A stretch of 64,000 nt of DNA from Acinetobacter lanii. Its GTDB lineage: Bacteria; Pseudomonadota; Gammaproteobacteria; Pseudomonadales; Moraxellaceae. Each line of letters begins with the position of its first letter. Positions within the stretch are counted from its first letter, which is position 1. The position numbers and the translations under genes are program-made. The DNA lies in NCBI RefSeq assembly GCF_011578285.1, contig NZ_CP049916.1, positions 558,001 to 622,000 on the forward strand. Direction: 5' to 3'. This document shows, in pieces, positions 36,039 through 44,678 of this stretch. The notes beneath the pieces were generated by a model. That model did not search any database. It was not told the origin of the DNA and saw only the letters and a program-made list of their open reading frames with translations.

Positions 36039-36516
36039 TACCGCACTACAAGTGCTCTCTAAAGATGGCACAGTTTCAGATAACACTTACCAACTCATTG
36101 GTGAAGATGGCGTATTGCCACAAGGTGATGTGGTTTTAACGGTTGAGCAGTTAGATCAAATTGCCAATGTGTCAGGTAAAAAAGCGCTTTACATCACTGT
36201 AGATGCTTCTCCTGAAACCAACGTATTTCCATTGGATCAGTTGGATGCCATCTTTATCGAGTTTGCTGGTTTCAATGATGGTCGCGGCTATTCATTTGCA
36301 GCACTGCTTCGTCGCCAAGGTTTCCAAGGTGAGCTTCGTGCAACAGGCGATGTATTTAAAGATGTGTTGAACTATATGAAGCGTTCTGGTTTCGATACTT
36401 TCGTCATTAAAGAAGGTAAAGACATTCAGGAAGCAGCAGCAGGTTTGGGTGATTTTACCAATCCTTACCAAGCATCTACGGCTGTATCACAAGCACAATA
36501 CCAAACAGGTAAATAA
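36031..36516 (+). CDS. DUF934 family protein, cysI partner
   Basis: A 161-residue cytoplasmic protein. The ATG at 36031 has AAGGAG ten bases upstream and overlaps the end of cysI by eight bases, so the two are translationally coupled. Family features are DQLDAIFIEFAGFNDGRGYSFAALLR (about residues 68-93), FQGELRATGDVFKDVLNYMKRSGFDTF (about 96-122) and the acidic end. DUF934 genes accompany cysI and are thought to help sulfite reduction, but no activity is established. An upstream in-frame start at 35953 lies within cysI and is rejected. Confidence 0.9.
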   Translation: MLNTALQVLSKDGTVSDNTYQLIGEDGVLPQGDVVLTVEQLDQIANVSGKKALYITVDASPETNVFPLDQLDAIFIEFAGFNDGRGYSFAALLRRQGFQGELRATGDVFKDVLNYMKRSGFDTFVIKEGKDIQEAAAGLGDFTNPYQASTAVSQAQYQTGK

Positions 36517-36527
36517 TCTGTTTTGAA

Positions 36528-36559
36528 ATAAAAAAACCTCCTAAGTGGAGGTTTTTTTA
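36528..36559. terminator. Bidirectional Rho-independent terminator
   Basis: AAAAAAACCTCC and GGAGGTTTTTTT with a short TAAGT loop between convergent DUF934 and thiolase genes. Confidence 0.92.
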
Positions 36560-36600
36560 TTTTAGCTCCCTCTCCTAGAGGGCGAGGGGACTTCAATGAA

Positions 36601-37776
36601 TTAAATTAATTCAATCGCAACAGCAGTTGCTTCACCACCACCAATACATAGGGCTGCAATACCACGCTTGCCACCCGTACGCTTAAGCGCATGAATCAAA
36701 GTGAGAATAATACGAGAACCCGTAGAGCCGACAGGATGACCTAAGGCACATGCACCGCCATTGATATTCACTTTTTCAGGATCAAGTTTGAATTCATCCA
36801 TTGGACACATGGTGACCATCGCAAAGGCTTCATTAATTTCCCAAAGATCCACTTCTTCCACTTTCCAGCCCGTTTTATCCAAGACTTTTTGAATCGCACC
36901 AACAGGGGCAATGGTAAATTCAGATGGATGCTGTGAATTTGATGCATATGCCACAATTTTTGCCAAAGGTTTTAAACCTTTAGAAGAAGCATGCTCACTT
37001 GATGTAAGCACTAATGCTGATGCACCATCTGAGATTGAACTTGCATTTGCAGCAGTGATAGTCCCATCTTTGGCAAATGCTGGGCGAAGCGTTGGAATTT
37101 TTTCGATATTGGCATTGAACGGTTGCTCATCTTTGTCAACCACGACATCACCTTTACGTGATTTTACGGTCACAGGCACGATTTCATCCGCAAAGTAGCC
37201 TTCATTTACGGCTGTTTGTGCACGTTTTAAAGAGCGAATCGCAAAATTATCCATTTGTTCACGGGTATAGCCTTTGGTGTTTGCCATATCTTGCGCAAAA
37301 GAACCCATCAAACGACCGGTTTCAGCATCTTCTAAACCATCTAAAAACATATGGTCTTTAATCTCACCGTGACCCATACGGAAACCACCACGTGCTTTTG
37401 GCAGCACATAAGGCGCATTGGTCATAGATTCCATACCACCAGCAACAACAATATTGGCTGAGCCTGCTTTAATCATATCAGCCGCTTGCATGACCGCTTT
37501 CATCCCAGAACCGCAAAGTTTATTGATGGTGACTGCACCTGTGGAATCAGGTAGTCCTGCTAGACGCATCGCCTGACGCGCAGGCCCTTGTTTTAAGCCA
37601 GCAGGGAGTACACATCCCATAATCACTTCTTCGACATCTGTTGGTTGTAGACCCGAGCGTGCAATCGCTTCTTTGATGGTTACGGCCCCTAGTTCTGGTG
37701 CTGTTGAGCTCGCTAGGCTTCCTTGAAAGCCACCCATTGCAGTTCTTGCACCATTGACAATCACGATGTCAGTCAT
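36601..37776 (-). CDS. Acetyl-CoA C-acetyltransferase (thiolase)
   Basis: A 391-residue cytoplasmic thiolase. The acylated Cys lies in INKLCGSGMKAVM (about residue 88), the His in ALGHPVGSTGSR (about 348) and the second Cys in ALCIGGGEATAVAIE (about 378). The N-terminal IVIVNGARTAMGGFQGSL is typical of biosynthetic/degradative acetoacetyl-CoA thiolases. It condenses two acetyl-CoA or cleaves acetoacetyl-CoA; a 3-oxoacyl-CoA thiolase role is possible. It is monocistronic; no partner gene is adjacent. Confidence 0.93.
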   Translation of the reverse strand: MTDIVIVNGARTAMGGFQGSLASSTAPELGAVTIKEAIARSGLQPTDVEEVIMGCVLPAGLKQGPARQAMRLAGLPDSTGAVTINKLCGSGMKAVMQAADMIKAGSANIVVAGGMESMTNAPYVLPKARGGFRMGHGEIKDHMFLDGLEDAETGRLMGSFAQDMANTKGYTREQMDNFAIRSLKRAQTAVNEGYFADEIVPVTVKSRKGDVVVDKDEQPFNANIEKIPTLRPAFAKDGTITAANASSISDGASALVLTSSEHASSKGLKPLAKIVAYASNSQHPSEFTIAPVGAIQKVLDKTGWKVEEVDLWEINEAFAMVTMCPMDEFKLDPEKVNINGGACALGHPVGSTGSRIILTLIHALKRTGGKRGIAALCIGGGEATAVAIELI

Positions 37777-37899
37777 TGTTTTCTCTCCAATTTTGTTTTA
37801 ATCAAACGCTCCAAGCACAAGCAGTATATTGAAAAAAGAACAAGAATAAAGCGGAAAAATGAAATCTTAGTTAACTATGCAGTGGTAGAAGATGATGTT

Positions 37900-38439
37900 T
37901 TATAAGCTTTGACAATGGGTGATTGTTTGTATACGTGTATGACCCATCGGACTAATCGCAATATAACGATGGTTTTCAGGATGTTTAAAACTACAATACA
38001 TAAAATTACCTTGTGAACCACGTGGTAAACCTGAATCATCTTGAAAGCTAATGGTATTGGGGTTTGCCGCGCCACCATTCCATTGGAATGAACCATATTT
38101 CATATCAGTCATGACTGTTTTTTGAATCGGTTCATTGCTATCTAAGGTTTTATTTTGATTAAGATCACTGAAAATAATCATGCCTTTATGCCATTGGTTG
38201 TTTTCACATTTAGTCGCATTGGAGCTTGAACAGATCACGATTTGAGTATGATAGGTACTGGCTAAACTTTTAGACAAATTAACATGTTGTCGGATAGTGG
38301 TGAGAAGCTGAGCAACTTCTTGACGTTCTCTGAATTGATGATAATGAGGGATAGCAATCATACTGATAATTGCAAGAATAGTAATGGTAACCAGGAGTTC
38401 AATCAGGGTGAAAGCATGTGTTTTACAGAGAGAATACAT
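37900..38439 (-). CDS. GspH/FimT family minor pilin-like protein
   Basis: A 179-residue type IV pilin-like protein. The short leader MYSLCKTHA ends just before FTLIELLVTITILAII, with Glu5 of the mature protein present. The residue before cleavage is Ala, not the usual Gly. A hydrophobic helix (about residues 10-32) is followed by a globular part with two likely disulfide-capable cysteines (CSSSNATKCENN). It matches FimT/FimU-like minor pilins, which prime pili or bind DNA in natural transformation. No other pilus gene lies nearby, so it is an orphan copy. It is divergent from ompA. Confidence 0.87.
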   Translation of the reverse strand: MYSLCKTHAFTLIELLVTITILAIISMIAIPHYHQFRERQEVAQLLTTIRQHVNLSKSLASTYHTQIVICSSSNATKCENNQWHKGMIIFSDLNQNKTLDSNEPIQKTVMTDMKYGSFQWNGGAANPNTISFQDDSGLPRGSQGNFMYCSFKHPENHRYIAISPMGHTRIQTITHCQSL

Positions 38440-38818
38440 TGTTAAGTCTTCTTATCTTTGTTAATCTTATGAAATTAAATAATTTTTTATTTAAAAAATG
38501 CAGAATAAAGCATCGTAAAAAAAGATTACTATCATTTATAATTGCTGTTAAAATGTCGGCAATGAAAAGATTAAGTTATTCACAATAGTAATTTGAGTAA
38601 ATTTTTACCGAAATACAACGGAAATTGTAAGCAATTTTGTCAATAATTGAGTTGATTAAAGTAATCAAGCACTTGGAAAATTGCTCCAGTGTTTGTATGA
38701 TTCAAACGTGAGTAGCTTAAAAAAAATACTGGGGTATAAAAAAGCCTATCTCAGGAAGCCATAATAGTTTTAATTAGGGCTGAGCTTGAACAATAAATTT
38801 TATCTCTGGAGGATATCC
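38440..38818. other. Intergenic region upstream of ompA
   Basis: About 380 AT-rich bases between divergent genes. It should hold the promoters of both the minor pilin and ompA. An SD (GGAGGAT) stands before the ompA ATG. No further gene or operator was recognised. Confidence 0.6.
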
Positions 38819-39859
38819 ATGAAATTGAGTCGTATCGCACTTGCTATGCTTGTTGCTGCACCTTTAGTTGCTAATGCAGGTGTAGTGATCACACCAATCT
38901 TGGTTGGTTACACGTTCCAAGATTCTCGTCATAACAACAGCTGGGCTGAACATTTGACCAATGGTCCTGAGCTTCAAGACGATTTATTCGTTGGTGGTGC
39001 TTTAGGTATTGAATTAACACCTTGGTTAAGCTTTGAAGCTGAATATAACCAAGTGAAAGGTGACGTAGATGGCGCTCTTCCAGGTGCTGAATACAAACAA
39101 ACTCAGATCAATGGTAACTTCATTGCGACTTCTGACTTGTTCACTAAAAACTATGACAGCAAAATCAAACCTTACGTATTGTTAGGTGCTGGTCATTACA
39201 AATATGATTACGATGGCGTTCAAAACCGTTGGGGTACTGGTTCACTTAAAAATGACGAAGGTACATTATACAATGGTGGTGTAGGTGCAATGTGGCGTCT
39301 TAACGATGCATTGTCTCTACGTACTGAAGCACGTGCAACATATAACCAAGAAGAAGATTTTTGGAACTACACAGCTTTGGCTGGTCTTAACGTAGTGTTA
39401 GGTGGTCACTTGAAACCTGCTGCTGCAGTGGTTGAAGTTGCGCCAGTAGAGCCAGCTCCAGTTGTTCAAGAACCAGTTCAACAACAGTTGACTGAAGACT
39501 TGAACATGGAACTACGTGTGTTCTTTGATACCAACAAATCAAACATCAAAGATCAATACAAACCTGAAATTGCTAAAGTTGCTGACAAGTTAGCTGAATA
39601 CCCGAATGCGACTGCTCGTATTGAAGGTCATACAGATAATACAGGTCCACGTGCATTGAACGAACGTTTATCTTTAGCGCGTGCTAACTCTGTTAAATCA
39701 GCGTTAGTAAGTGAATACAACGTAGATGCTTCTCGTTTGTCTACTCAAGGTTTTGCTTGGGATCAACCGATTGCTGACAACAATACTAAAGAAGGTCGTG
39801 CTATGAACCGTCGCGTATTCGCAACGATTTCTGGTAGCCGTACTGTTTCAGCTCAATAA
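38819..39859 (+). CDS. ompA: Outer membrane protein OmpA (Omp38-like)
   Basis: A 346-residue porin-like outer-membrane protein tied to peptidoglycan. A signal peptide (about residues 1-22, LVANAG) is followed by an eight-strand barrel (to about residue 200), a Pro/Val-rich linker ([17 protein letters not shown]) and the C-terminal peptidoglycan-binding domain with [10 protein letters not shown] (about 238) and [26 protein letters not shown] (about 268-293), including the conserved Asp and Arg. The ATG at 38819 is fixed by GGAGGATATCC; the TTG at 38786 is upstream of that site. Strong terminator and codon use suggest high expression. It is followed by a second OmpA-domain gene. Confidence 0.95.
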   Translation: MKLSRIALAMLVAAPLVANAGVVITPILVGYTFQDSRHNNSWAEHLTNGPELQDDLFVGGALGIELTPWLSFEAEYNQVKGDVDGALPGAEYKQTQINGNFIATSDLFTKNYDSKIKPYVLLGAGHYKYDYDGVQNRWGTGSLKNDEGTLYNGGVGAMWRLNDALSLRTEARATYNQEEDFWNYTALAGLNVVLGGHLKPAAAVVEVAPVEPAPVVQEPVQQQLTEDLNMELRVFFDTNKSNIKDQYKPEIAKVADKLAEYPNATARIEGHTDNTGPRALNERLSLARANSVKSALVSEYNVDASRLSTQGFAWDQPIADNNTKEGRAMNRRVFATISGSRTVSAQ

Positions 39860-39877
39860 TTTGAACGCTGGTACTTG

Positions 39878-39910
39878 AAAAAAAACGACTCTTCGGAGTC
39901 GTTTTTTTTT
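39878..39910 (+). terminator. Rho-independent terminator of ompA
   Basis: AAAAAACGACTC and GAGTCGTTTTTT with a four-base TTCG tetraloop. Confidence 0.95.
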
Positions 39911-39992
39911 GTAAATAAAAGAGTAGCTTATAAAGTTAGTGTGATATGTTTCTCAAAATAAAATTTAGATATGAACAATAAGAGAGATAATC

Positions 39993-40454
39993 ATGAAAAA
40001 AATTATGCTGACAGGTGTCCTGCTGAGTTTATTTACAGTAGGTTGTGCAACTCAAACCACCACAACAAATACTTCTGCTCAAGATGCTGCATCTCAAAAA
40101 GCAATGAGTGAACTTAAAAATGGTGTATCAATTTATTTTGATAAAAATTCAAGCCAGATCCAAAGTAAATATCATCCTTATTTAATGGCTGCATCTAAAG
40201 GCTTGGCTCAAAATAAAAATCTTATCTTAGAGCTTGAAGGGCATACCGATAGTACTGGGTCTGTGGCTGCAAATAAGCGTGTGTCTCTAGAGCGTGCCAA
40301 TGCGGTACGCAATAAGCTGGTGATTGATTATAACGTTGATCCAGATCAGCTTGTGGCAGTCGGTGCTGGCTCTTTGAAGCCAATTGATACTAACAATACC
40401 GCTGAAGGTCGTGCCAATAACCGCCGCGTCAGTGCAATCCTAAAAATTCGCTAA
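39993..40454 (+). CDS. OmpA-family lipoprotein
   Basis: A 153-residue lipoprotein with lipobox FTVGC (Cys at about residue 19) and one OmpA C-terminal domain: GVSIYFDKNSSQIQSKY (about 46-62), LELEGHTDSTGSVAANKRVS (about 84-103) and NNRRVSAIL. It should sit in the outer membrane and bind peptidoglycan. It is Pal-like in layout but lacks the Tol context; a dedicated function is not known. Good SD (AGAGAGA) before ATG. The tandem position after ompA suggests common origin of the domain. Confidence 0.88.
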   Translation: MKKIMLTGVLLSLFTVGCATQTTTTNTSAQDAASQKAMSELKNGVSIYFDKNSSQIQSKYHPYLMAASKGLAQNKNLILELEGHTDSTGSVAANKRVSLERANAVRNKLVIDYNVDPDQLVAVGAGSLKPIDTNNTAEGRANNRRVSAILKIR

Positions 40455-40466
40455 TTAAATGTGTTT

Positions 40467-40497
40467 AAAAAAATCGGATTGAGATCCGATTTTTTTG
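40467..40497 (+). terminator. Rho-independent terminator of the OmpA-family lipoprotein gene
   Basis: AAAAATCGGAT and ATCCGATTTTT arms with a four-base loop and seven T residues. Confidence 0.92.
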
Positions 40498-40516
40498 TTT
40501 CTGAATTTTCAATCAT

Positions 40517-40540
40517 AAAAAAACAGCCCGTAGGCTGTTT
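40517..40540 (-). terminator. Rho-independent terminator of the LysP-like permease gene
   Basis: On the minus strand AAACAGCC-TACG-GGCTGTTT followed by T residues. Confidence 0.85.
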
Positions 40541-40569
40541 AATGTCAGTCAAATTGCATTACTTGATGA

Positions 40570-42039
40570 TCATTCCTTATCCACATTCACGGGTTGAACG
40601 TCCATCTCTTTATAAGGTACCAGTTTGGTTTTCATTTTTAATTTATAACCAAACCAAATGATCAAGAACAGTGGAATACTGATATAGGTCGACAGCAATC
40701 CGAGCCAATCGATTTTACCGCCTAGTAAGGCTTGATAATTTTGTCCGAGAATAATTACCGTACACAAGATAAAAGCGAACCATGGGGCAAAGGGGAAGAA
40801 TTTCGCAGTATAAGCAAGATCTTCTAGTTTATAGCCTTGCGCCAAATAACCTTTACGGAAGCGATAATGTGAAATCGCAATCCCAAGCCAAACGATAAAA
40901 CCACACATGCCTGACATATTGAGTAACCAGTTAAAGACTTGTTGCTCACCGATAAATGTGGTTAAGAAACACAGTGCGGCAACGGCTGTAGTTGCGTATA
41001 GAGCATGCATCGGCACACCGCGAGGATCAAGTTTGGCAAACCATTTTGGTGCGCGTCCTTCACGTGCCATGTCAAACAACATACGAGTTGATGAATACAT
41101 TCCTGAGTTACCTGCAGACAAAATCGCAGTTAAAATGACTGCATTCATCAAGCTTGCGGCAAAGGCAAAACCGGCTTGTTCATAAAGCAAAGTAAATGGT
41201 GAAAGCGCCACATCTTCACTTGAAGCAGCTTGCAATAAACGAGGATCGTTATAGGCAACGAGTGTTCCAATGATGAAAATACACACCACATAGAACAATA
41301 AAATTCGCCAGAAAATTTGTTTGATGGCAATTGGAATGGTCTTTTTCGGGTCTTTGGATTCACCCGCCGCGACCCCCACCATTTCAGTGCCTTGGAACGA
41401 GAAACCGGCAATCATCGCTACGCCAATGAGCGCTTGAAAACCACCGACAAAAGGTGCATCGCCTTGGGTCCAATGGCTAAAGGTGTGCATCCCCGGCGTC
41501 AGCATGATTTTACCAATCATGGCTAGACCGATGATGATAAACACCACAATTGCAATCACTTTCACCAAAGAGAAGATGAATTCGCTTTCACCAAAACCTT
41601 TCACGGACATGGCATTGATGGCGAAAATCACCGCAAGGAAAATCGCACTCCAATAGACGCCAGGAATGTCTGGAAACCAGAATTTCATGATGAACTGAAC
41701 AGCAACCAATTCAAATGCAACCGTAATCGCCCAGTTATACCAATAGTTCCAGCCTAAGGCGAAACCGAAGCCGGGTTCAACATATTTGGTGCCATAGGTA
41801 AAAAAAGCACCTGAGGTTGGATTATGCGTTGCAAGTTCACCTAAGCTGGTCATGAGGAAATAAATCATCACCCCAATCAGTGCATAAGCGAGGAGGGCAC
41901 CACCGGGACCTGCATTGGCAATGGTTGCACCTGAGGCTAAAAATAAGCCTGTACCAATAGAACCACCAATGGCAATCATGTTCAGATGGCGCGCACCCAG
42001 CTTGCGCTTCAGGTGCTGAGATTGATCTGTTTCGCTCAT
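40570..42039 (-). CDS. lysP: Amino acid permease, LysP-like
   Basis: A 489-residue inner-membrane transporter of the APC superfamily with about 12 helices. Long stretches match LysP as I recall it: ARHLNMIAIGGSIGTGLFLA, SGATIANAGPGGALLAYALI, MTSLGELATHNPTSGAF and GFGFALGWNYWYNWA. It should import a basic amino acid, lysine in E. coli. The gene is downstream of rsmC by about 9 bases on the same strand and likely co-transcribed with it. The substrate is uncertain. Confidence 0.82.
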   Translation of the reverse strand: MSETDQSQHLKRKLGARHLNMIAIGGSIGTGLFLASGATIANAGPGGALLAYALIGVMIYFLMTSLGELATHNPTSGAFFTYGTKYVEPGFGFALGWNYWYNWAITVAFELVAVQFIMKFWFPDIPGVYWSAIFLAVIFAINAMSVKGFGESEFIFSLVKVIAIVVFIIIGLAMIGKIMLTPGMHTFSHWTQGDAPFVGGFQALIGVAMIAGFSFQGTEMVGVAAGESKDPKKTIPIAIKQIFWRILLFYVVCIFIIGTLVAYNDPRLLQAASSEDVALSPFTLLYEQAGFAFAASLMNAVILTAILSAGNSGMYSSTRMLFDMAREGRAPKWFAKLDPRGVPMHALYATTAVAALCFLTTFIGEQQVFNWLLNMSGMCGFIVWLGIAISHYRFRKGYLAQGYKLEDLAYTAKFFPFAPWFAFILCTVIILGQNYQALLGGKIDWLGLLSTYISIPLFLIIWFGYKLKMKTKLVPYKEMDVQPVNVDKE

Positions 42040-42048
42040 CGACGTTCC

Positions 42049-43071
42049 TTATTTCTTTTGAGTGTTTGCGAACAACACTTTAAAGCCTTGTTGATCAGCT
42101 TTGGTTGTACACTGACCAAAATTCTGTTCAATTAAAATCGGGTAATTGAGAAAACGATTCGCTACGATCCAGAGTTCACCTCCAGATTTTAAATGGCGAC
42201 GAGATGTTTTACACAAATTTTCACTCGCATTGTAATCTGTCTTGATTCCCTGATGGAATGGGGGGTTACTCACAATTGCATGTAAAAATAGCGGTGCGTC
42301 TTCAATACCTGTGACCGCTTTGATCTCAAGTTGTTCTGGTGCAAGCTTATTTTGTGCAAATGTCATGCGGGTTGATTCAAGTGCAAAGGCATCGACATCC
42401 ATCGCAAAAATACGATTTTTCGGATTCAGTTTAGCTAAGTAAGCACTAATCACGCCTGCACCACAACCAAAGTCGGCAATTTTACCTGAAGTCACTTGTG
42501 ATAGATAAGGCAATAACACGGCTGTGCCTACATCTAAACGATTTTGACTAAATACCCCGGGAAGTGCGCAAATGGTCAAATCACCATTTGGCGTAGCGAC
42601 GTTATATTGCTGTGCCCAATCGGCAAGGGATTTAGCTTGTACAGTTTTATCAAGGGTGAGTTGCCACATTTGGCAGTGACGCGCACTGTCGAGTTTAATC
42701 GATTTACCAAAAGGCTGAAGCTGTTTCGCTGCACGCTCAACACCGGCTTTCTTTTCCCCGACCAAGAAAATAGAAGCCCCTTCGCTTAAACGGCTGACAA
42801 TATTATGCAAAAGATAATTCAATAATTCTTTTGACTTGGGAACAAAAATAATCGCCTGATCAAAAGGACTTTCAGGAACATCAACACCAAAATGCACATT
42901 GGCTTGTTGATTTTGAAAATATTGATATTCGTTAAAGTTCCATGTCCACACTTGAGTTTCGATATCGTTGCCTAAATTTGAAAGCAGATCATCTGTGGGA
43001 GCATTAGCAAGTAAGACACGACCAGAAAGATATTCGTGCTGTCGAATGACAACTTCACTTCTCGGATCCAT
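42049..43071 (-). CDS. rsmC: 16S rRNA (guanine-1207-N2)-methyltransferase
   Basis: A 340-residue class I SAM methyltransferase with an N-terminal pseudo-methyltransferase domain (about 1-160) and a C-terminal catalytic domain (about 170-340). The SAM motif is [14 protein letters not shown] (about 198-211) and the catalytic SNPPFHQG is at about residue 266, as in RsmC. It modifies G1207 of 16S rRNA in the 30S subunit. ATG with GGAG upstream. It lies downstream of the NCS2 permease gene (63-base gap with a hairpin) and just upstream of the lysP-like gene. Confidence 0.9.
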   Translation of the reverse strand: MDPRSEVVIRQHEYLSGRVLLANAPTDDLLSNLGNDIETQVWTWNFNEYQYFQNQQANVHFGVDVPESPFDQAIIFVPKSKELLNYLLHNIVSRLSEGASIFLVGEKKAGVERAAKQLQPFGKSIKLDSARHCQMWQLTLDKTVQAKSLADWAQQYNVATPNGDLTICALPGVFSQNRLDVGTAVLLPYLSQVTSGKIADFGCGAGVISAYLAKLNPKNRIFAMDVDAFALESTRMTFAQNKLAPEQLEIKAVTGIEDAPLFLHAIVSNPPFHQGIKTDYNASENLCKTSRRHLKSGGELWIVANRFLNYPILIEQNFGQCTTKADQQGFKVLFANTQKK

Positions 43072-43094
43072 TTTTGATTCTCCATAGAACAGTT

Positions 43095-43116
43095 CTGCCC
43101 AGTCAAAGCTGGGCAG
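43095..43116 (-). terminator. Intercistronic hairpin between the NCS2 permease and rsmC
   Basis: Perfect arms CTGCCCAG and CTGGGCAG with a six-base loop, but no T run. It may attenuate, process or protect the transcript rather than terminate. Confidence 0.5.
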
Positions 43117-43134
43117 AGTGGTTCTGAAATGAAA

Positions 43135-44505
43135 TTATTTCTTCGTTTCAGGAAGAATAATATTGAGTAATAAGGCTGCAATACCGCCAGTGGCAACGCC
43201 AGAGCTAAAGATATTGCGGAATAATTCAGGTAGGTGTTCTAAAATTTCTGGAACTTGAGCCACACCTAAACCGAGTGCAAGAGAGATTGCGATAATTAAA
43301 AGTGCACGACGATCCAGTTGTACGCCGGCTAAAATATTAATCCCCGATGCAGCAACCGCACCAAACATCACCATCACTGCGCCACCCAAAACCGCTTGTG
43401 GAACGGCCTGAATCACACCTGCAACGCCCGGTAGCAATCCTAAAATCACCAATAATGCGGCAATCCAAATGCCGACATAACGACTCGCGACACCGGTCAG
43501 TTGAATCACACCATTATTTTGTGCAAACACTGAACTAGGGAATGTGTTGAAGATGCCCGCTAAGAACGAATTGGCACCATTGACCAATACGCCCCCTTTA
43601 ATGCGTTCCATCCATTTTGGACCATCAACTGGCTGATTGGAGATTTTAGAGGTTGCAGTGACATCACCAATCGCTTCTAAAGACGTCACGAGGTAAATAA
43701 AGGCCATTGGAATAAACAAACTCCAAGAGAAGCTTAGACCAAAATGCATCGGCGTTGGAATTTGAACCAAAGGTGCATCTTGAAGACCAGAAAAATCGAG
43801 ATGTCCCATAAAGCCTGCAACAGTATAGCCAACTACAAGGGCAATCAGGATTGCTGAGCTTTTGACCCAAGTGATGCGAATGCGATTCAATAGAATGATC
43901 AGTGCCAAAACGGTACATGACATAATCAGATTGTCAGCATTGGCAAAGGTCTTATCAGACAGAGCTTGATAGCCGCCGCCCATGCTGATTAAACCTTCTT
44001 TAATTAAGGTTAATCCGATAAGCAGAACGACAATACCCGTGACCAACGGTGTAATCAGCTTTTTTACCCACGGTAAAATGCGTGATACACCCATTTCAAT
44101 AAAGGAGCCTGCGATCACCACACCAAAAATAGAGGCCATCACGGCTTGTACAGGCGTGCCTGCTGCAACCATGGCAGAACCAATACCAATGATGGGTCCA
44201 ATAAAGTTAAAACTGGTACCTTGAACAATGAGTAAGCCTGCGCCAAAAGGTCCCACTTTTTTACATTGAAGAAAAGTTGCGATCCCTGAAATCACCAAGG
44301 ACATGGATAAAATCATGTTGGTGTCTTGTTTGGATACACCCAATGCTAAACAAATCAGCAGACCGGGTGTCACAATCGGAACAATAATCGCAAGTAAATG
44401 TTGAAAAGCGGCTAAAAATGCAACAAAAGGTTTCGGGCGATCATTGAGACCGTAAACCAAATCCAAAGGAGTATTTTGCTCTGGAGGCGTGTTTAAATCA
44501 GACAT
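43135..44505 (-). CDS. NCS2 family xanthine/uric acid permease
   Basis: A 456-residue inner-membrane nucleobase-proton symporter with about 14 helices. Signatures are AAFQHLLAIIVPIVTPGLLI (about residues 33-52), the key motif QNNGVIQLTGVASRYVG (about residue 324) and GVATGGIAALLLNIILP near the end. The sequence resembles XanQ/UacT-type carriers of xanthine or urate more than uracil carriers. A further purine-related carrier (NCS1) lies at 58953. The gene is first on the strand ahead of rsmC and lysP. Confidence 0.87.
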   Translation of the reverse strand: MSDLNTPPEQNTPLDLVYGLNDRPKPFVAFLAAFQHLLAIIVPIVTPGLLICLALGVSKQDTNMILSMSLVISGIATFLQCKKVGPFGAGLLIVQGTSFNFIGPIIGIGSAMVAAGTPVQAVMASIFGVVIAGSFIEMGVSRILPWVKKLITPLVTGIVVLLIGLTLIKEGLISMGGGYQALSDKTFANADNLIMSCTVLALIILLNRIRITWVKSSAILIALVVGYTVAGFMGHLDFSGLQDAPLVQIPTPMHFGLSFSWSLFIPMAFIYLVTSLEAIGDVTATSKISNQPVDGPKWMERIKGGVLVNGANSFLAGIFNTFPSSVFAQNNGVIQLTGVASRYVGIWIAALLVILGLLPGVAGVIQAVPQAVLGGAVMVMFGAVAASGINILAGVQLDRRALLIIAISLALGLGVAQVPEILEHLPELFRNIFSSGVATGGIAALLLNIILPETKK

Positions 44506-44640
44506 TAGTCATCAAAGTTTTGGCAGGATGGTGCTATTCTAATCGAGATACACAGCATTACAAAACGAAAAGGTGGGGTTTTGTCAAAAAAAATCGATAT
44601 TGTCAATCAACTGTCACTACTAAAAGTTTAGTTTTTTCTG

Positions 44641-44646
44641 TATAAT
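44641..44646 (+). promoter_or_regulatory. -10 hexamer of typA
   Basis: A perfect TATAAT 33 bases before the typA ATG. A matching -35 at 17 bases is not good. No strong Shine-Dalgarno precedes the ATG. Confidence 0.45.
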
Positions 44647-44678
44647 TTGCCCTCAAATTAAATACGCATTGAATTTAC

